The translations under genes were made by a program, and so were the position numbers. A stretch of 17,869 bases of DNA from an uncultured Bacteroidales bacterium (GTDB taxonomy: Bacteria > Bacteroidota > Bacteroidia > Bacteroidales > UBA932): the NCBI GenBank assembly GCA_937899055.1, contig CALBPX010000114.1, positions 1 through 17,869 of the forward strand, read 5' to 3'. Shown here piece after piece: positions 13,961 to 17,869 of the stretch. Under the pieces are notes generated by a model, which did not search any database, was not told the origin of the DNA, and saw only the letters and a list, made by a program, of their open reading frames with translations. The first letter of the stretch is position 1, and each line of letters starts with the position of its first letter.

Positions 13961-15217
13961 TCTTGCCCCACGGAATAAAATGTTGCCTATCGTACCCCAA
14001 AAGTACCGCCAGTCCGTACGGAAAGGATGCTCAAGGTATGCTTCCGTATAGCGGCGTTCGCTGTCTTCAATCTCCTGCATACTCTGCGGACGGTTCCGTT
14101 CATAGTAAAACGGCGGCAGGATTCCGGGCTTTACTTTTATCCTAAGCTGCTGCATCTCAGGGCTGTACAGGCTGTAATACTGACGGGAGATGGGTCTTAC
14201 ACCCACAAGTTTTACATCGCCGAGGATAAGATTCACCACCATCGGGAGCTCATCAAGCCATAACTTACGGAGAATCTTTCCGTAACCGGCTATGCGGTAG
14301 TCGTTTGCAAACTTGCCGTCTTTGTCAAGGCTGTTGTACTTATAGACATAGCCTTGCAGGTACTCTGAGTATGAGTGCATTGTACGGAACTTGAACACCG
14401 GAATCAGCTTGCCGCCCTTTCCTACGCGGTGGAGTTTGATGATTGGACTTCCGGTTGGCTCGTCTTCCCACATAGGCTCCTTGACCTTACGGCCCACAAC
14501 AAAAAAGTGCCCGTAGCGGAACCGTTCGTCAACAACCTCAAAACCAGCACGGTACAGTCTTCCGAGGATTTCAACCCTATGGTAGCATCGGTTGACATTT
14601 CCTCTCAGGCGTTCATACAGTATGTAGAACCATCTGGTGAGCCTCAGTTTAGGAAACACCCTGTACCAAAGATACCAGAAGAAGAAAATGACGTTGCGGA
14701 ACACGGGAGGATTGCTGCGGAAGATGCTGGCTTTTCTGATGCCCGACGTGTTGGTATGCACCCAGATGTAACCACCGTCTGTCAGCGCCTCGGAAGTCCT
14801 GTTCAGGAGCACGTTCAGCTCCTTTACGGCATTGAGCCCCTGAGTAATTATCCTCAGCGATGTTTTCTCAGAAGCACCATCCACAGAAACTCCCTCCCCA
14901 GAATCTCGCCTCTCATAATCTTTCTCACCAAAAGCACCATCCCTGGAAACTCTCCCCTTAGAAGTTTTTCCCTCAGCAGTTTTCTTATCAGAAACTCTCT
15001 CACCATAAACGCCATCGGGATACTCATCCTTATGCTGCTCAATCCATTCCAGAGTCTGAGGAACCTTCATGTCAGCAGTCTGAATCATCAGCCGCTTAAG
15101 AGCAGGATGATCCAAAGCCTCCACATTCAGATGCGCACTCCCGTCCGAGCCCGGCTCCGTATAGCCATGCTCGCTCACCATTTCCTCATACTGGTATGGA
15201 TATCTGCTCCTGCCCAT
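13952..15217 (-). CDS. Initiating sugar-1-phosphate transferase with methyltransferase-like N-terminal part
   Basis: A 421-residue protein. The C-terminal half is a bacterial sugar transferase: KFRTM (276-280), LDELP (321-325) and GDVKLVGVRP (333-342), then KPGILPPFYYERN. These enzymes move a sugar-1-phosphate onto undecaprenyl phosphate to start the repeat unit. The N-terminal half (about 119-250: GLNAVKELNVLL, EALTDGGYIWVH, ILGRLYRAGFEVVDE) resembles the end of a class I SAM methyltransferase fold without its SAM-binding loop; this architecture recurs in a Bacteroidetes sugar transferase family. Residues 70-118 are a hydrophilic insert of degenerate repeats (see 14864-15010). The start MGRSRYPYQY lies only about 6 nt from the -7 box, so the message may be leaderless; M13 (15181) is the alternative. 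Its stop is inside the 30-bp repeat. Confidence 0.85.
   Translation of the reverse strand: MGRSRYPYQYEEMVSEHGYTEPGSDGSAHLNVEALDHPALKRLMIQTADMKVPQTLEWIEQHKDEYPDGVYGERVSDKKTAEGKTSKGRVSRDGAFGEKDYERRDSGEGVSVDGASEKTSLRIITQGLNAVKELNVLLNRTSEALTDGGYIWVHTNTSGIRKASIFRSNPPVFRNVIFFFWYLWYRVFPKLRLTRWFYILYERLRGNVNRCYHRVEILGRLYRAGFEVVDERFRYGHFFVVGRKVKEPMWEDEPTGSPIIKLHRVGKGGKLIPVFKFRTMHSYSEYLQGYVYKYNSLDKDGKFANDYRIAGYGKILRKLWLDELPMVVNLILGDVKLVGVRPISRQYYSLYSPEMQQLRIKVKPGILPPFYYERNRPQSMQEIEDSERRYTEAYLEHPFRTDWRYFWGTIGNILFRGARSK
14864..15010 (-). repeat. Degenerate in-frame repeat insert in the sugar transferase gene
   Basis: Encodes residues 70-118, rich in Gly, Ser, Lys, Glu and Arg. Related units can be read as GRVSRDGAFGEK (88-99) and GEGVSVDGASEK (107-118), with a weaker GERVSDKKT (72-80). 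At the DNA level similar blocks such as 'agcaccatcc...gaaactc' recur on the plus strand. It separates the N-terminal segment from the methyltransferase-like part and is probably a disordered loop. Confidence 0.6.
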
Positions 15218-15224
15218 AGAGGGG

Positions 15225-15254
15225 CAAATTTAGCAAAAAAACGGCCATAAACAA
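15225..15254 (-). promoter_or_regulatory. Consensus Bacteroidetes promoter of the sugar transferase gene
   Basis: On the minus strand TTG (15254-15252), a 19-bp spacer, then TAAATTTG (15232-15225). Only 7 nt separate the -7 box from the ATG at 15217, so transcription probably begins at or next to the start codon. Confidence 0.7.
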
Positions 15255-15255
15255 C

Positions 15256-15285
15256 GGAAGGCCGACGCCTGAGCATCAGCCTTCC
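15256..15285 (-). terminator. Hairpin after the aminotransferase gene, likely terminator
   Basis: A 13-bp stem (GGAAGGCTGATGC with GCGTCGGCCTTCC, two G-U pairs) and a TCAG loop, followed on the minus strand by GTTGTTTAT and, a little further on, a run of seven T. The T tract is not directly adjacent, so termination may be partial. It lies immediately upstream of the next promoter. Confidence 0.65.
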
Positions 15286-15302
15286 AGTATAAGAGATCCG
15301 AA

Positions 15303-15362
15303 CTACAAAACACCTTTGTCCTGCAGCGGTTCGTAAGCCTCCGTCTTTATATCTTTCCTCAT
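15303..15362 (-). CDS. 19-codon open frame directly after the aminotransferase gene
   Basis: ATG at 15362-15360, 2 nt after the TAG of the aminotransferase (TAGGAATG), so translational coupling is possible. It encodes MRKDIKTEAYEPLQDKGVL and stops 17 nt before the hairpin. I do not recognise it. It could be a true micropeptide, the remnant of a deleted downstream gene, or chance. It is listed because of the tight spacing and the sensible, charged composition. Confidence 0.3.
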   Translation of the reverse strand: MRKDIKTEAYEPLQDKGVL

Positions 15363-15364
15363 TC

Positions 15365-16813
15365 CTATGATATTGCCTGGCGGATGCAGCCTACTATGTA
15401 GCGTACATCGTCGTCGGTTACATAAGGGCCGGCAGGAAGGCAGAAGCCCACCTTGAACAGTTCCTCTTCCACGCCCTTTGTGTATGCCACGCCAGACTCT
15501 GATGTCAGGCAGACAATTTCCTCACCGCCAACCAGCATCTTGGAAGTCTGCACATCGCCCTTTCTATAGACGGGCTGGCAATGCATTGGCTTCCAGAGCG
15601 GACGGCACTCAACCTTGCGTTCCAGCATGAACACCCTCAGGGCCTCAACGTTATCGTTCGGCTGGCAGTCCGTGGTAGGGCTATCTACCGTATGAATCAC
15701 TCCGGCAGCACCGCCTACAGCAGTCTTCACCACCTCCTTGTAGGCGTTCTCCTGCCCCTTTACCCTAACGTCCGGGTCCAATATCGCTGAGCAAAGCCAA
15801 TAATTTGCATCAAACATACCACCCTCCGGCTGCTTATGAGTCTTCACACCCGGAACATCCTTCAGCAGATCCTCGTACAGTGCCTGCACATGCTTATGGT
15901 GCGCTATATGCTCCTCAAGCACAGTCATTTGACCGCGGCCGATACCTGCGCAGACATTGCTCATACGGTAATTGTAGCCTATGGCTGAGTGCTGATAATA
16001 AGGATAGCCGTCTCGTGCCTGGGTTGCGTACCACATAATTTCCTTGGCCTCCTCCTTGCTGCGGCAGATAAGCGCACCGCCGCCGCTGGTGGTAATCATC
16101 TTGTTGCCGTTGAAACTCAGCACGCCGTACCGGCCGAACGTACCCAGCACCTGCCCGCCATAGCGCGAACCCATGCCCTCGGCAGCATCTTCAACCACCG
16201 GAATATCATATTTCTCAGCGATAGCCATAATCTTGTCTATCCTATACGGCATTCCGTACAAAGCCACCGGAACTATGGCCTTTGGTTTACGGCCAGTCTT
16301 GGCTATGCGGTCCTGGATTGCAGCTTCAAGCAACTGCGGATCCATGTTCCAGGTATCTCTTTCAGACCCCACGAACACCGGCTTGGCCCCCAGATAGGTA
16401 ATCGGATGGCTAGATGCACAGAACGTAAAGCTCTGAACACAAACCTCATCGCCAGCCTTAACGCCGCAGGCAATCAACGCCAGATGCACCGCTGCCGTTC
16501 CCGACGCCAGGCACACAACCTCTCGCTCCAACGAGCCCTGCTGCTCCAATCCACCATTCATATCCAACGAGCCCTGCTGCTCTAAACCACCATTCATATC
16601 CGACGCAGCAGTCCTCTCAGGCACTCCCCCACCGCAGTTCGGCTTCACCTGGACCCCGTTCACAAACCGCTCCAAGTCCACCTCAAACGCATCCACATTC
16701 GGCCCCATCGGAACCACCCAATTGGTGTCAAAAGCCTCTTTTACATACTTTTGTTCCATTCCGGCCTCGCTCATGTGCGCCAGGCACAGATAAATCATTT
16801 TTCTTTCAGACAT
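15365..16813 (-). CDS. DegT/DnrJ/EryC1/StrS aminotransferase with a 36-bp tandem duplication
   Basis: A 482-residue protein, longer than the roughly 370-430 usual for the family. The N-terminal HMSEAGMEQKYVKEAFDTNW and VPMGPNVDAFEVDL segments, ASGTAAVHLAL (103-113), VVEDAAEGMGS (206-216, with D209 pairing with the PLP ring nitrogen) and SFNGNKMITTSGGG (233-246, Schiff-base K238) define a PLP sugar aminotransferase. The FNGNK-TTSGGG form is closest, in my judgement, to PglE-like enzymes that aminate UDP-4-keto-6-deoxy-GlcNAc with glutamate, but a 3-keto substrate made by the WbpB-like enzyme is also possible. Residues 54-97 are an insert between the FVNG helix end and the VVCLASGT strand, holding two copies of DMNGGLEQQGSL (72-83 and 84-95). 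No promoter was recognised upstream, where 16814-17106 separates it from the divergent ATPase gene. Confidence 0.88.
   Translation of the reverse strand: MSERKMIYLCLAHMSEAGMEQKYVKEAFDTNWVVPMGPNVDAFEVDLERFVNGVQVKPNCGGGVPERTAASDMNGGLEQQGSLDMNGGLEQQGSLEREVVCLASGTAAVHLALIACGVKAGDEVCVQSFTFCASSHPITYLGAKPVFVGSERDTWNMDPQLLEAAIQDRIAKTGRKPKAIVPVALYGMPYRIDKIMAIAEKYDIPVVEDAAEGMGSRYGGQVLGTFGRYGVLSFNGNKMITTSGGGALICRSKEEAKEIMWYATQARDGYPYYQHSAIGYNYRMSNVCAGIGRGQMTVLEEHIAHHKHVQALYEDLLKDVPGVKTHKQPEGGMFDANYWLCSAILDPDVRVKGQENAYKEVVKTAVGGAAGVIHTVDSPTTDCQPNDNVEALRVFMLERKVECRPLWKPMHCQPVYRKGDVQTSKMLVGGEEIVCLTSESGVAYTKGVEEELFKVGFCLPAGPYVTDDDVRYIVGCIRQAIS
16528..16599 (-). repeat. 36-bp tandem duplication inside the aminotransferase gene
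   Basis: Units 16528-16563 and 16564-16599 differ at two bases of 36. Each encodes DMNGGLEQQGSL, so the duplication is in frame and seemingly recent. It lies in a surface-loop insert ahead of the PLP-binding core. Confidence 0.9.
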
Positions 16814-16864
16814 AATAATATTTTATTCAAGTTTCGCAAGGGATTCAATCAGATTCTTTGAAAA

Positions 16865-16882
16865 GGACAAGTCACATTGTCC
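16865..16882. other. Small inverted repeat
   Basis: GGACAA, a 6-nt loop, TTGTCC. It lies 52 nt upstream of the aminotransferase start. No T tract follows on either strand, so a role in its 5' leader is possible but unproven. Apart from this and the features at 16995-17089, the intergenic stretch 16814-17106 shows nothing recognisable. Confidence 0.3.
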
Positions 16883-16994
16883 CTGCAGTGTTTCAGAACA
16901 CCACCAAGGCTGATACCAGCACTGCGCCAGAAGACTTCAACTTCAGTGAAATTTGCTCTTCTATAAGTCTTTCGTAATACATCTTATCTCGAAA

Positions 16995-17074
16995 TAGTGC
17001 CGTAAAGATATAAAAATATGGGCTTGCACTATTTTTAGTGCGGTTTTTTCAATTTCATGCACTATTTTCGGTGC
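16995..17074. repeat. Iterated GCACTA/TAGTGC palindromes upstream of the second ATPase gene
   Basis: TAGTGC at 16995-17000; a perfect palindrome GCACTA-TTTT-TAGTGC at 17026-17041; a near copy GCACTATTTTCGGTGC at 17059-17074. The middle one is followed by GGTTTTTT and could also act as a terminator of plus-strand read-through. The last one ends 8 nt before the -7 box, so the set is well placed as operators. Confidence 0.65.
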
Positions 17075-17081
17075 AAAGTAC

Positions 17082-17089
17082 TATATTTG
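17082..17089 (+). promoter_or_regulatory. Bacteroidetes -7 element of the second ATPase gene
   Basis: TATATTTG, a perfect TAnnTTTG, 17 nt before the ATG at 17107. No convincing -33 TTG is visible at 19-21 nt; the palindrome GCACTATTTTCGGTGC occupies that place. Confidence 0.55.
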
Positions 17090-17106
17090 CAAAAAATTAA
17101 ATCCGT

Positions 17107-17869
17107 ATGGAACAGCTATACAATACCTTCCGCCTCAAACTATCCCTGACCCCGATGGACTACGTCAGGGAATTCCACGACATGATCAACTGGAAGAGCC
17201 GTCTCATCTGCATCATGGGCCAGAAGGGTGTGGGTAAATCCACCATGATTCTCCAGCACATCAAGAAGTTTGACAACCTGGAGGAGACCCTGTATGTCAC
17301 GGCAGACAATATCTACTTCTCCGGCCATACCCTCTATGATCTGGCTCAGTCTTTTTTCAAGGCCGGAGGAAAGCGTCTCTACATTGATGAGATTCACAAG
17401 TACAAGCCCTGGTCCACCGAGATCAAGAACATATACGATGATATCCCGCTCCTTCAGGTCGTCTATTCAGGAAGCTCGCTGCTGGCTCTTCAGAGCGGGA
17501 ACAACGCCGACCTCAGCCGCCGCGTCATACCGCATAAGATGCCTACCCTCTCCTTCCGCGAGTATCTCAACATCCGCAATGGCTGGTCCCTGAAACCAGC
17601 CTCGCTGGACGACATCCTCCATGGACGTGTCGGCTTCCCCTACGGGGAGCACAGGCCGCTCGTCTATTATAAGGACTACTGCAAGACCGGCTTTTATCCC
17701 TACTTCCTGGAAGGTGATGCACCCATCCGCCTTGAGAATTCCGTGAACAGCACGGTGGAAGTTGACATCCCGGCCTACGCAGAGATGACTGTTGCGGCCG
17801 CTGCCAAGTTGAAGAAACTGATGTACATCCTTTCCAAGAGCGTCCCCTACAAGCCAAGTAACGACACCC
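17107..17869 (+). CDS. AAA_14/DUF4143-type ATPase, cut by the window edge
   Basis: The frame is open from ATG 17107 to the end of the window (254 codons, no stop). Walker A is GQKGVGKST (38-46; K44). Walker B is KRLYIDEIHKY (89-99; D94, E95). The sensor-like VVYSGSSLLAL and LSRRVIPHKMPTLSFREYL segments are hallmarks of the AAA_14 domain that is normally joined to a C-terminal DUF4143 (PD-(D/E)xK-like) domain, expected beyond the edge. These ATPase-nuclease-like proteins are frequent in Bacteroidales as orphan genes; their function is not settled. The gene is more GC-rich than the polysaccharide genes, divergent from the aminotransferase, and has its own palindrome-studded promoter. Confidence 0.85.
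   Translation, partial: MEQLYNTFRLKLSLTPMDYVREFHDMINWKSRLICIMGQKGVGKSTMILQHIKKFDNLEETLYVTADNIYFSGHTLYDLAQSFFKAGGKRLYIDEIHKYKPWSTEIKNIYDDIPLLQVVYSGSSLLALQSGNNADLSRRVIPHKMPTLSFREYLNIRNGWSLKPASLDDILHGRVGFPYGEHRPLVYYKDYCKTGFYPYFLEGDAPIRLENSVNSTVEVDIPAYAEMTVAAAAKLKKLMYILSKSVPYKPSNDT

Noticed and set aside
14375..15250. 291-residue plus-strand open frame
   Set aside because: It is antisense to the sugar transferase, has no domain signature, and crosses that gene's promoter.

Overview
The window has two parts of different origin. Bases 1 to about 2810 look like Firmicutes DNA of the Ruminococcus kind. There is a consensus sigma-A promoter with an extended -10, a strong AAAGGAG Shine-Dalgarno, AT-rich codon use, and a secreted WG-repeat protein that ends in the first half of a ruminococcal-type dockerin. 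From about 2811 to the right edge the DNA looks like Bacteroidales: genes lack Shine-Dalgarno sites, promoters fit the TTG/TTTG-N19-21-TAnnTTTG pattern, and the proteins resemble Bacteroidales surface-polysaccharide enzymes. The seam cuts two genes tail to tail (a dockerin missing its second half and an FAD-linked oxidase missing its C-terminal part), inside a GCAGAA/GCAGCA microsatellite. A chimeric contig is the simplest reading, though a real recombination cannot be excluded.

The Bacteroidales part is a capsule/O-antigen-like locus read mostly on the minus strand. In transcription order it holds a DegT/DnrJ/EryC1 PLP aminotransferase (16813-15365), a hairpin and a new promoter, a polyisoprenyl-phosphate sugar-1-phosphate transferase with a methyltransferase-like N-terminus (15217-13952), a two-gene ATPase cassette (13860-12497) between 30-bp direct repeats, and a Wzx-type flippase (12406-10991). 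Then come a polytopic membrane protein on the plus strand, probably a Wzy-type polymerase (9644-10978), a GT4 glycosyltransferase, a DUF354 GT-B-like protein, a PF14907 nucleotidyltransferase-like protein, a secreted phytase/esterase-like beta-propeller, a WbpB/WlbA-type UDP-sugar 3-dehydrogenase, and the truncated FAD oxidase. At the right edge a plus-strand AAA_14/DUF4143 ATPase (17107 to beyond 17869) runs out of the window.

Together the genes would make an activated amino or diamino sugar (aminotransferase, WbpB-like), start the lipid-linked repeat unit (sugar transferase), extend it (GT4, perhaps DUF354 and PF14907 proteins), flip it (Wzx) and polymerise it (plus-strand membrane protein).

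Three things stand out beyond ordinary glycan genes. (1) The PF01637-type ATPase plus a small membrane protein sits between perfect 30-bp direct repeats, one of which contains the last two sense codons and stop of the sugar transferase; its promoter is embedded in an array of about six 15-bp palindromic units. (2) The second, unrelated ATPase gene is also preceded by repeated palindromes (GCACTA/TAGTGC). (3) At least four cluster enzymes carry in-frame low-complexity or tandem-repeat expansions at loop positions.
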